A stretch of DNA of 64,000 bases from JAMXLG01 sp963765935 (GTDB taxonomy: Bacteria > Vulcanimicrobiota > Vulcanimicrobiia > Vulcanimicrobiales > Vulcanimicrobiaceae). Shown in pieces: positions 24,873-31,714 of this stretch (the stretch's first letter is position 1; the number at the start of each line of letters is the position of its first letter). Both the position numbers and the translations under genes were made by a program. Under the pieces are notes generated by a model. The model was not told the DNA's origin and did no database searches. It saw only the letters and a program-made list of their open reading frames with translations. The stretch spans positions 2,003,125 through 2,067,124 of the forward strand of contig CAVXXX010000001.1 in NCBI GenBank assembly GCA_963765935.1. Direction: 5' to 3'.

Positions 24873-26090
24873 TTGAAGGCCACGCAAGCGTGGCGTGCAA
24901 TCATGGAGTCCATGTCCCCACGCCCGAATGCGCTTGATCAGGCGGTCAATGCGCTCAGCGACGCGACGCTGCTCTCGCATCCCGCATCAGGACTCGTCGA
25001 TAGCGCGCGCGCAGCCGCGGCAGACCGGCTCGTACACCTCATGCTTGCGGGCTGGTTCATCACGTTTGCGCTGCAGATCATCGTCCTGGCATACTTTTGG
25101 CAATCGGGATTGGCAGCGCGATTGCGCGACCGCTTGCGGCGCCGGTTCCGCAACGAATTTGCCGTCCGGTTCTTTTTTGGTGCATCGCTCGGACTCGTCG
25201 GCCGCCTTGCCGGATTGCTTCCCGACTTATATATCTATCGCGTCCAACGCTCGATGTCGCTCAGCGATCAGCTTCTGCGCGCGTGGGCTGCCGATTGGAT
25301 CGTGAATACGATCGTAACGATGCTTGTAGTCGGCATCGTCGTCGCAATTGTGTTGTGGCTCGTCGACCGAACGCATCAATGGTATATTTACTTGCTCTTT
25401 GCGATCGTCGCGGCGAGCGTCGGCCTATCGTTTGCCGCTCCGTATGTTGTGTTGCCGCGGTTTGGACATTACGCCGATATCCCGGCAGCGTATCAGCGCG
25501 ACGTCGCGGATCTCGAGGCACGTTCCCACGTCACCGTTCCGATCCTCGAACATGTCGACGACAGGACGCACTTGGGCGGCGCATACGTCAACGGACTGGG
25601 GCCCTCGCAACGCATCATCATCAGTGATGCCGTCTTTCAAGCATCGTCACTGCGCGAGATCCGCTATGCGGTTGCCCGCGAACTGGGTTTCATCGCGATC
25701 GGCGGGCCGATGCGCATCGCGCTTGCGGACGCGGTCTTCGTTATCGTCGGCATCGCACTCGCCGTCGCGGTCGCGGACCGCATCGGATTTCGGCGCGACG
25801 ACGATCCCGTTGCGCGGCTTGCGCTCGTCGGCGCGCTGCTCGGCGTGATGTATCTCATCATCGTCCCATTCAACAACGCGATGCTGCGTTCGCTTTCATG
25901 GGCAAGCGAAGAGTATGCGCTCACGCTTACGCGCGATCCGGCGCCCGCCGTTCGCGAAATCATTCGTAATGCCGACCAGAGTCTCAAGAGCGTCTGCATC
26001 ACGGGATTTGCGAGGACGTTTCGACAGGAAACACTCGATCCGGCGCTTGCGGTGGAAACTGCCAACCACGTGCCCTCCGGGTGTCGCTAG
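24873..26090 (+). CDS. Membrane protein related to M48 (Ste24/CAAX) peptidases, zinc motif lost
   Basis: A 405-residue protein with about seven transmembrane helices arranged as in Ste24-type M48 peptidases, and the block GGAYVNGLGPSQRIIISD that matches the substrate-cleft region of the family. The HExxH zinc motif is replaced by RELGF (in REIRYAVARELGFIAIG): both His ligands are gone, and the third-ligand region reads SEEYALTLTRD. It is therefore most likely a pseudopeptidase, perhaps a binding or scaffold protein. TTG at 24873 abuts the GGDEF stop; ATG at 24903 or 24912 are alternatives. No disruption of the frame is seen. Confidence 0.65.
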   Translation: MKATQAWRAIMESMSPRPNALDQAVNALSDATLLSHPASGLVDSARAAAADRLVHLMLAGWFITFALQIIVLAYFWQSGLAARLRDRLRRRFRNEFAVRFFFGASLGLVGRLAGLLPDLYIYRVQRSMSLSDQLLRAWAADWIVNTIVTMLVVGIVVAIVLWLVDRTHQWYIYLLFAIVAASVGLSFAAPYVVLPRFGHYADIPAAYQRDVADLEARSHVTVPILEHVDDRTHLGGAYVNGLGPSQRIIISDAVFQASSLREIRYAVARELGFIAIGGPMRIALADAVFVIVGIALAVAVADRIGFRRDDDPVARLALVGALLGVMYLIIVPFNNAMLRSLSWASEEYALTLTRDPAPAVREIIRNADQSLKSVCITGFARTFRQETLDPALAVETANHVPSGCR

Positions 26091-26093
26091 ACC

Positions 26094-26777
26094 TTAACCG
26101 GCGAGTAACAGTCCGCCCGTAACGCGCGTGCCGACGTACTGCGCGGTGAGCAGTTCGATGACGACGGCGTGCGCGACGCGCCCGTCGACGATCTGTGCCG
26201 CCGGAATCCCGCCGCGAACGCCGAGCGCGGCTGCACGCACCGCCGCGCGCAAATCTTCGGGAACGCGCGGATCGTCCGCAAGTGCAAGCGCTTCGGCCGG
26301 CGTTAATTCGGCGATGACTGCTTCCGTTTCAGGATCCATGACGCCGCCCGCGCGATGGAAGAAGACCGCGCGCGACGCATGACACGCCGTGGCAATTGCG
26401 GCTGCGACGTCATCCGCAATAACGACGGTATCGTCGGAATCGAAAACCGTGAAAGCCGTCGGTTCGACGACCGGAATAAAGCCGGCGCTCGTCAGCGTGT
26501 CGAGAATACGCGTTTGCACGGCGCCGATGCCGCCCGGTCCATGCGGAAGCAGCGCGGCATCGGAACCGCTGAGCGCGATGGCCGTGTTCGTGCTGCGGTT
26601 CATCGTACGGACCAGTGCGCGCGCCGCTACGGCGTCCGGCGCAACAACGATCGGGCGTACGGAGCGTTCCGTCAGGACGCGGAGATCCTCGATGAGGGTC
26701 GTGTGTTGGTCGTTCGCCGTCGCGTCGTCGACGCGGACTACGAAGGGCCGCCCGGCAAAGTCGCTCGCTTGAACCAC
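26094..26777 (-). CDS. Degenerate amino-acid-kinase-fold protein (N-acetylglutamate kinase relative)
   Basis: 227 residues, shorter than the roughly 280-300 of N-acetylglutamate kinase. The C-terminal part matches the kinase family: GVRGGIPAAQIVDGRVAHAV followed by VIELLTAQYVGT, as in ArgB and the kinase-like half of ArgA. The N-terminal phosphate-binding Gly-Gly-Lys and His-Gly-Gly-Gly loops are not recognisable (the strand ends VVAPDA), so ATP chemistry is doubtful. It may be a regulatory or N-acetylglutamate-binding protein. GTG at 26777 overlaps a GGAGG; a TATAAG box lies 15 bases upstream of the start. The convergent M48-like gene ends 3 bases away. Confidence 0.55.
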   Translation of the reverse strand: MVQASDFAGRPFVVRVDDATANDQHTTLIEDLRVLTERSVRPIVVAPDAVAARALVRTMNRSTNTAIALSGSDAALLPHGPGGIGAVQTRILDTLTSAGFIPVVEPTAFTVFDSDDTVVIADDVAAAIATACHASRAVFFHRAGGVMDPETEAVIAELTPAEALALADDPRVPEDLRAAVRAAALGVRGGIPAAQIVDGRVAHAVVIELLTAQYVGTRVTGGLLLAG

Positions 26778-26828
26778 CTCCGATCGAGGGCTCTTATACC
26801 ACTTGTATCGGTTCTACCCGCTTCGCGC

Positions 26829-27401
26829 TTAGTGCTTCCAGTTGTTGATGAATTGCATCGCCGGCTCGATTCCGCTCTGCAGCCACAATTGCGCCCCTTC
26901 GGCTGCGCCCTCGATAATTTCGGGCAGCGCCTTACCTTCTTCCGGCGTGAAGGGGCTAAGCACGTGATCGATCGTGTCGAATTTCGGACGTCCGACGCCC
27001 ACTCGAATGCGCGGGAACTTCTCGCCGATTGTCGCGATGATCGAGCGCAATCCGTTGTGTCCGCCATGCCCGCCGAACGGGCGCATCCGCAGCGTCGCAA
27101 ACGGAAGGTCCATCTCGTCGACAATAACGAGCACGTCTTCGGGCGGCGTGCGATACCAGGACGAAATCAGTCGCACCGGCGTTCCGCTCAAGTTCATGAA
27201 CGAAGTCGGCTTCACGAGCACGAGCCGCCGTTGCGAGTCGTACGCCTGCTCCGCGCTATCCTTGCGCTTCCACGATGAGATGCCGAAGCGGCGTGCAAGT
27301 TCGTCAACAACCAGGAACCCGGCATTGTGCCGGGTTCGTTCGTATTCTTTTCCGGGATTGCCGAGCCCGACGATGAGCTTCGGAGGCTCTTGCTGGGCTA
27401 T
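26829..27401 (-). CDS. pth: Peptidyl-tRNA hydrolase, AUA start codon
   Basis: Releases peptides from peptidyl-tRNA that drops off ribosomes. The complete protein is 190 residues with all active-site residues: Asn in IVGLGNPG, His in RTRHNAG, Asn in SFMNLSG, Asp in VDEMDL and Asn in GGHGGHNGLRSI. Between an upstream in-frame TGA and the conserved KLIVGLGNPG there is no ATG, GTG, TTG or CTG. The only plausible start is ATA at 27401, which has a perfect GGAGG (27409-27413) 7 bases upstream and lies 2 bases after the rplY stop. A start at the later GTG (27221) would remove the catalytic His. Third gene of prs-rplY-pth. Confidence 0.9.
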   Translation of the reverse strand: MAQQEPPKLIVGLGNPGKEYERTRHNAGFLVVDELARRFGISSWKRKDSAEQAYDSQRRLVLVKPTSFMNLSGTPVRLISSWYRTPPEDVLVIVDEMDLPFATLRMRPFGGHGGHNGLRSIIATIGEKFPRIRVGVGRPKFDTIDHVLSPFTPEEGKALPEIIEGAAEGAQLWLQSGIEPAMQFINNWKH

Positions 27402-27403
27402 CG

Positions 27404-28051
27404 CTACGCCTCCGGCGTCGCGCCGATGACCTCCGGCGTTGCCTGTTCAGTTCCGGCGCCGGCCGCCGCTTCTTCAAGGTGCTGCGCGGTCTTCGAGGGT
27501 TCTACCGTTACGACCATCGTGTCGGCCGGCGTGAGCAACTTGAAGTTCTTCGGCAATTTCACGTCACTCGCGTTGGCGTGCTGATGAATGCCGAGTTCCG
27601 TAACGTCGATTTCGAAGTGATCCGGCAACTCATCAACGGGTCCTTCCACTTCGATCTCACGCACGACGACGTCCATAACGCCGCCGAAATCCTTGACGCC
27701 GCGCGCCGTGCCCACGGTTGTGACGGGAATCGTCGCATGGACCGCTTCGTGCGCGGAAACGCGTTGGAAATCGACGTGTTGAATTCCGCGCGTCACCGGA
27801 TTGCGGGTCACTTGACGAACGAGCGCCGTATCGGCCTTTTTCCCGTTCATGGTCAGCGTGATGACGCCGGTGCGGCCGCCGTGATGAAGCAGATCGTCGA
27901 ACGCGCGCATATCGAAGGTAATATGAAGCGGCGTCGTACCGTGTCCGTAAAGGACCGCCGGAATCCGGCCTGCCCGGCGCAGCGCCTGCGCTCCGGTGGT
28001 TCCAAGTTTTTCTCGCCGCTCGATGTCGAGCGTCATTTCTTTGCTAGCCAC
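27404..28051 (-). CDS. rplY: 50S ribosomal protein L25 (general stress protein Ctc form)
   Basis: Binds 5S rRNA. At 215 residues it is the long Ctc/TL5 form: an L25 RNA-binding domain (about 1-95, with RRAGRIPAVLYGHG) and a C-terminal TL5 domain, ending in a low-complexity Glu/Ala/Thr tail. Start is GTG at 28051 with AGGAG 13 bases upstream, rather long spacing; ATG at 28036 is an alternative. It sits between prs (21 bases upstream) and pth (2 bases downstream), a gene order widespread in Gram-positive and related bacteria. Confidence 0.93.
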   Translation of the reverse strand: MASKEMTLDIERREKLGTTGAQALRRAGRIPAVLYGHGTTPLHITFDMRAFDDLLHHGGRTGVITLTMNGKKADTALVRQVTRNPVTRGIQHVDFQRVSAHEAVHATIPVTTVGTARGVKDFGGVMDVVVREIEVEGPVDELPDHFEIDVTELGIHQHANASDVKLPKNFKLLTPADTMVVTVEPSKTAQHLEEAAAGAGTEQATPEVIGATPEA

Positions 28052-28072
28052 GTTGTATGTTCTACTCCTTAC

Positions 28073-29101
28073 TTAAGCCGTCGCCGTTTCGAGGACCGGT
28101 GCATCGTTAGGGCCCGGCTCGGACGTGCCGCCCTCCTCGCCGTCGAAGAGGGCTGAGACCGAACGGTTCGTCGTGATGCGGCTGATCGTATCAGCGAATG
28201 TCTGCGCGATCGAGAGTTGCACGAATTTCGGATGCGACTCGATCTGCGCGAGGGGAATCGTGTTGGTTACGATCACGCGCTCGATGTCCGATTCTTCCAA
28301 CACATGAACGGCATCGCCCGCAAAGATACCATGCGTAGCGACCGTATAAACCTTCGTCGCGCCGCGCGCCTTAATCGCTTCGGCCGCCTTTGCAAGCGTA
28401 CCGCCTGTTGAAATCATGTCGTCAACGATCACCGCGATCTTGCCCGTCACATCGCCGACGATATCGGTGACTTCCGAAACGTCGGGTTCGGGACGGCGTT
28501 TGAAGACGATTGCGAGCGAACTCTCCAGCCGCTTCGCAAAAAGTTCCGCGCGATGCACGCCGCCCGCGTCGGGCGATACGACGACGACGCGATCTTTTGA
28601 GAGCCCCTCTTTCTTCAAATAGTTGCAGAGGACGGGCATCGCCATCAGATTGTCCACCGGAATATCGAAGAAGCCCTGAATCTGCGCGGCGTGGAGATCC
28701 ATCGTCACCAGACGCTTTGCGCCGGTGACTTTCAAGAGATTCGCGATGACCTTGGCAGAGATCGGCTCGCGGCCTTTGGTCTTTTTATCTTGCTTCGCGT
28801 AGCCATAGTACGGAATGACCGCCGTTATGCGGGCCGCCGAAGCGCGGCGCAGCGCGTCGACCATCAGCAGCAGTTCCATCAGCGAATCGTTGACGCCGAT
28901 TTTTCCATCCGCCGATTTGCAGATCGACTGCACCACGAAGACTTCCGACCCGCGAACGTTTTCGCCGATTTCGATGCGCGTTTCTTCGTTTTTGAATTTG
29001 TCGACAAGTGACTTGCCGACATGCAGCTTCAGCCGCTTGGCGATCTCTTCGGCCAGCGCGCGATTCGAGTTACCGCTGAAAATCAGGGGGTTATGGCTCA
29101 A
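28073..29101 (-). CDS. prs: Ribose-phosphate pyrophosphokinase
   Basis: Makes PRPP from ribose 5-phosphate and ATP for nucleotide, histidine and tryptophan synthesis. The PRPP-binding loop is VIVDDMISTGGTL; the ATP flexible-loop region is YYGYAKQDKKTKGREPISAK, and MDLHAAQIQGFFD is the ribose/Mg site. About 342 residues, some 25 longer than usual because of an acidic C-terminal tail (GEEGGTSEPGPNDAP). The frame is open to 29479, but homology begins at SHNPLIFSGNSN, so TTG at 29101, 10 bases after GTGGAG, is chosen. A perfect 18-bp stem lies in its upstream region. Confidence 0.94.
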   Translation of the reverse strand: MSHNPLIFSGNSNRALAEEIAKRLKLHVGKSLVDKFKNEETRIEIGENVRGSEVFVVQSICKSADGKIGVNDSLMELLLMVDALRRASAARITAVIPYYGYAKQDKKTKGREPISAKVIANLLKVTGAKRLVTMDLHAAQIQGFFDIPVDNLMAMPVLCNYLKKEGLSKDRVVVVSPDAGGVHRAELFAKRLESSLAIVFKRRPEPDVSEVTDIVGDVTGKIAVIVDDMISTGGTLAKAAEAIKARGATKVYTVATHGIFAGDAVHVLEESDIERVIVTNTIPLAQIESHPKFVQLSIAQTFADTISRITTNRSVSALFDGEEGGTSEPGPNDAPVLETATA

Positions 29102-29168
29102 CGGGTTGCATCTCCACGAGAAGGGGCGGATGGCAAGGGTTCGCGAGTCCCCCGCCTGCTCTCCCCTG

Positions 29169-29208
29169 TAGGAGTTTGTGGGGTACGTCCGTACCCCACA
29201 AACTCCTA
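29169..29208. repeat. Perfect 18-bp inverted repeat (hairpin) between tetR and prs
   Basis: Arms 29169-29186 and 29191-29208 are perfectly complementary, with a GTCC loop. The left arm begins TAGGAGTTTGTG and ends GGGTAC. It lies 5 bases past the tetR stop and about 68 bases before the prs start. No T-run follows on either strand, so it is not a standard intrinsic terminator; it could be a transcript-end or stability element, or a dispersed palindromic repeat. Confidence 0.7.
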
Positions 29209-29213
29209 AGAGC

Positions 29214-29810
29214 TCAGGCATGAAGACCGCGCACAAAGATGCGCGTACCCGCACGCAGGACGTCCTCTGCGCTTTGCATCGTCTTGGCGTGCATACGCTG
29301 GTCGATTTCGAGCATCGCGACGCCGTGTACGAACGCCCAAAGGGCGACGGCAAACTCCCGCACGTCGACGTCGGGCGGCGGAGCGAAGGCGGCAATCGCT
29401 TCGATAAGCGCTCCGAAGGCGCGCTCGCCCTCCTCCGACATTTCACATTCCGGATCGTGGGTGAGCTCTGCGTCCGCAAACATCAACCGGTACCAATTCG
29501 CGTTTTCTCTCGCGAATGCCAAGTACTCGACGCCCATCGCTTCAAATGCGCTAATGGGATCGTTTGCGTTCAGACGGGCCCGTTGGATGCGTTCCGTGAG
29601 ACGCGCGAAGCCGGCGTCGGCAACGACTTCAAGGAGCGCCTTTTTATCGGTGAAGTGCGCGTACGGCGCGGTGTGCGTCACGCCTAAGCGGCGCGCGAGC
29701 TCGCGTAACGTGAGGCTTCCCGAGCCGTCGTCGGCGAGCATCGCGATCGCCTCATCGACGAGCGCGTTGCGAAGGTCCTTATGATGGTAGGCTTGCTTCA
29801 CGGGGCTCAT
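29214..29810 (-). CDS. TetR-family transcriptional regulator (WHG-type C-terminal domain)
   Basis: 198 residues. The N-terminal TetR helix-turn-helix spans about 14-60 (LTLRELARRLGVTHTAPYAH, then FTDKKAL), with a ligand-binding domain of the TetR_C_33/WHG type after it. It is the last gene of the MFS exporter-106-residue protein-tetR operon, its start overlapping the previous gene by 32 bases. It most likely represses this operon by binding the near-perfect palindrome at 31644-31664 and is released by an exported drug or metabolite. Confidence 0.85.
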   Translation of the reverse strand: MSPVKQAYHHKDLRNALVDEAIAMLADDGSGSLTLRELARRLGVTHTAPYAHFTDKKALLEVVADAGFARLTERIQRARLNANDPISAFEAMGVEYLAFARENANWYRLMFADAELTHDPECEMSEEGERAFGALIEAIAAFAPPPDVDVREFAVALWAFVHGVAMLEIDQRMHAKTMQSAEDVLRAGTRIFVRGLHA

Positions 29811-30099
29811 GTTCGACGAGCCGCGCGCGAATACGTTCGCGTTCCGACGCGGAAATGAGTGTCACGCCGAGATCGTCTTCGAGGAGCTGCAGTAGCGGCA
29901 CCGCGGCACGCCCCACGTGCGGGTAATCGCGCGAGGCGAGTTCGCGAAGCCGGTCGTACACCGAATGATAGAAGGCTCGCCATGCGGCGGTGCTCTGGTC
30001 GTGCAGCGCGCTCATGTATGTGTAGATGGTGGCGGCAGCACGCGCGCTCGGCACACCGGCGGCGTCGAGGTCGCGTCGTAGAGCCGTCAGCGCGCTCAT
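29779..30099 (-). CDS. Small helical protein of unknown function in the MFS-tetR operon
   Basis: 106 residues, all-helical by composition (MSALTALRRDLDAAGVPSAR through TAAWRAFYHSVYDRLRELAS), no signal peptide, no family recognised. ATG at 30099 is 8 bases after the exporter stop; its end overlaps tetR by 32 bases, so it is translated between the two and probably tied to export or its control. A longer frame upstream is antisense-like read-through of the exporter and is not used. Confidence 0.6.
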   Translation of the reverse strand: MSALTALRRDLDAAGVPSARAAATIYTYMSALHDQSTAAWRAFYHSVYDRLRELASRDYPHVGRAAVPLLQLLEDDLGVTLISASERERIRARLVEHEPREASLPS

Positions 30100-30107
30100 G
30101 TAATCGC

Positions 30108-31631
30108 TCAAGCGGAAGCCCTCGAACGTGGAAACGCGACCACGAGCGGCACGATGATTGCGGCGAGCACCGCGATTGCGAATATGGTATCGGAGAATCC
30201 CATGGTCGTTGCCTCTTGGTTCACGAGCGAAGAAAGCTGCAAGATGGTCGCGTGTGACGGCGCGATTCCGAGCGCGTTGAGGTGCCGTGCGTCGGCTGCT
30301 GCGGAGAGCACGCTGCTGTGGAAGGTCGTACGCCGGTCGAAAATCGTGATGCTGGTGGCGCTTGCGATTGAACCACCGAGCTGCACGCAAAGCGTAATGA
30401 TGGGTGCGATCTTTCCATTGAGTTCCGGCGGAGTGGTGCTGAGCACACCGACAATAAGCGGAACGAGCAGCATCGCTTGCGCGATCCCCGCGGTCACCAT
30501 AGGCCAGGCCAGCATAGCGAATGGTGATGCCGACGTCATCATACTATTCAACCACCAGAGAGAAAATGCTGTGAGCGCAAAGCCGGTGCCGAGCATGTAC
30601 CGTACGTCCGCGCCGCGTTGGGCCAACGTGGCAAAGACGGGCGTCAGGACGACGACCGGAATCGCACGCATCACCAACAGCACGCCGCTGTCCCATGCCG
30701 TGTATTGTAAAATCGTGGACGCGTAGAGCGGCGTGACGATTGCCGGCGCAAAGATCAGCGCACCGAAGGCGAGTGCGATGACGGAGCCGACGGAGACGCT
30801 TCGAAAGCGCAGGACGTGCAGATCGACGACGGGCCGCGGAGTACCGCTCCATTGCCACCAAGCAAATGCAGCGAGCGCAATAAGCGACATCACGCCGGCC
30901 AACGCGATGCTCGAATCGGCGAACCAATCGTGGCGTTCGCCGTTGTCGAGGATGAATTGCAGCGCGCCGAGTCCTAGTGCCAGCAGTACCACCCCGCCCC
31001 AATCGATCGCGACGCGCGCCGGCTTCACCGGATCGCGTAACATCGTGCCGAGCACGATCGCGGCGATTGAACCCGGAACGATGTTCACGAGAAAGATCCA
31101 TTGCCATGAAAGATTGTCTGTTAGGTATCCGCCGACAAGCGGACCGACGGCCGGTCCGACGATGAGCGCGATTGCAAAGAGGCCCGAACTGATGCCGATC
31201 GCGTTCGATGGAAACGTGTCTCGCATGACGCCTTGCGATGTCGCAATCAAACCGCCGCCGAACGCGCCCTGCAAGATGCGAAATGTGACGAGCATGGGAA
31301 GCGAATGCGCGGTGCTGCAGAGTGCGGATGCCGCCGTAAAACCTGCGATGCAGATCGTGAAGTACCGGCGGCGGCCGAGCAATCGAATCAGGAGCGGATT
31401 GAGCGGAATCGAGATGACGTTCGAGATGATGTATCCGGTAACGATCCAGATGCCTTCGTCGACCGCCGCACCGAGGTTCCCCTCGATCGTCGGCAACGCG
31501 ACGTTGACGATCGTGGAGTCCAACGTCTCGAGCAGCGCCGCCATCATGATTGCCGCCACGATGAGAATCCGGCGGCGGCCGTACTCCACCACCGGCACGG
31601 TGTCTGGTCCGAGATCGATCGAGGCTTCCAT
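30108..31631 (-). CDS. MFS drug exporter, DHA2 (EmrB/QacA, 14-helix) family
   Basis: A 507-residue inner-membrane proton antiporter with about 14 transmembrane helices. Motif LDSTIVNVALPTIEGNLG in helix 1 is the DHA2 signature, WIVTGYIIS and RILQGAFGGG (motif C-like region) follow. Likely exports drugs or other hydrophobic compounds. First gene of a three-gene operon with a 106-residue protein and a TetR regulator. The promoter is nearly ideal and its -10 ends 7 bases before the ATG, so the mRNA should be leaderless. It diverges from uvrB. Confidence 0.92.
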   Translation of the reverse strand: MEASIDLGPDTVPVVEYGRRRILIVAAIMMAALLETLDSTIVNVALPTIEGNLGAAVDEGIWIVTGYIISNVISIPLNPLLIRLLGRRRYFTICIAGFTAASALCSTAHSLPMLVTFRILQGAFGGGLIATSQGVMRDTFPSNAIGISSGLFAIALIVGPAVGPLVGGYLTDNLSWQWIFLVNIVPGSIAAIVLGTMLRDPVKPARVAIDWGGVVLLALGLGALQFILDNGERHDWFADSSIALAGVMSLIALAAFAWWQWSGTPRPVVDLHVLRFRSVSVGSVIALAFGALIFAPAIVTPLYASTILQYTAWDSGVLLVMRAIPVVVLTPVFATLAQRGADVRYMLGTGFALTAFSLWWLNSMMTSASPFAMLAWPMVTAGIAQAMLLVPLIVGVLSTTPPELNGKIAPIITLCVQLGGSIASATSITIFDRRTTFHSSVLSAAADARHLNALGIAPSHATILQLSSLVNQEATTMGFSDTIFAIAVLAAIIVPLVVAFPRSRASA

Positions 31632-31638
31632 ACGGCAA

Positions 31639-31667
31639 TCTATACATTGTAAACTTTACAGTGTCAA
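31639..31667 (-). promoter_or_regulatory. MFS operon promoter with TetR-like operator filling the spacer
   Basis: Minus strand: -35 TTGACA (31662-31667), 17-base spacer, -10 TATAGA (31639-31644), then 7 bases to the ATG at 31631. A 21-bp palindrome at 31644-31664, arms ACATTGTAAA and TTTACAGTGT around a central C with one mismatch, occupies exactly the spacer. TGTAAA-N-TTTACA is a common TetR operator core, so the operon's own TetR is the likely ligand-responsive repressor. Confidence 0.75.
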
Positions 31668-31683
31668 GTTACTCTGCAACCGG

Positions 31684-31707
31684 GAACGCGTGTTCGCACG
31701 TTACAGT
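31684..31707 (+). promoter_or_regulatory. LexA-type SOS box and -10 element of uvrB
   Basis: GAAC-GCGT-GTTC (31684-31695) is a perfect match to the core of the Gram-positive-type LexA box (GAAC-N4-GTTC). It lies just upstream of TACAGT (31702-31707), a -10-like hexamer 7 bases before the uvrB ATG. A LexA dimer there would cover the promoter, so uvrB is probably DNA-damage inducible. Confidence 0.6.
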
Positions 31708-31714
31708 TAGACCT

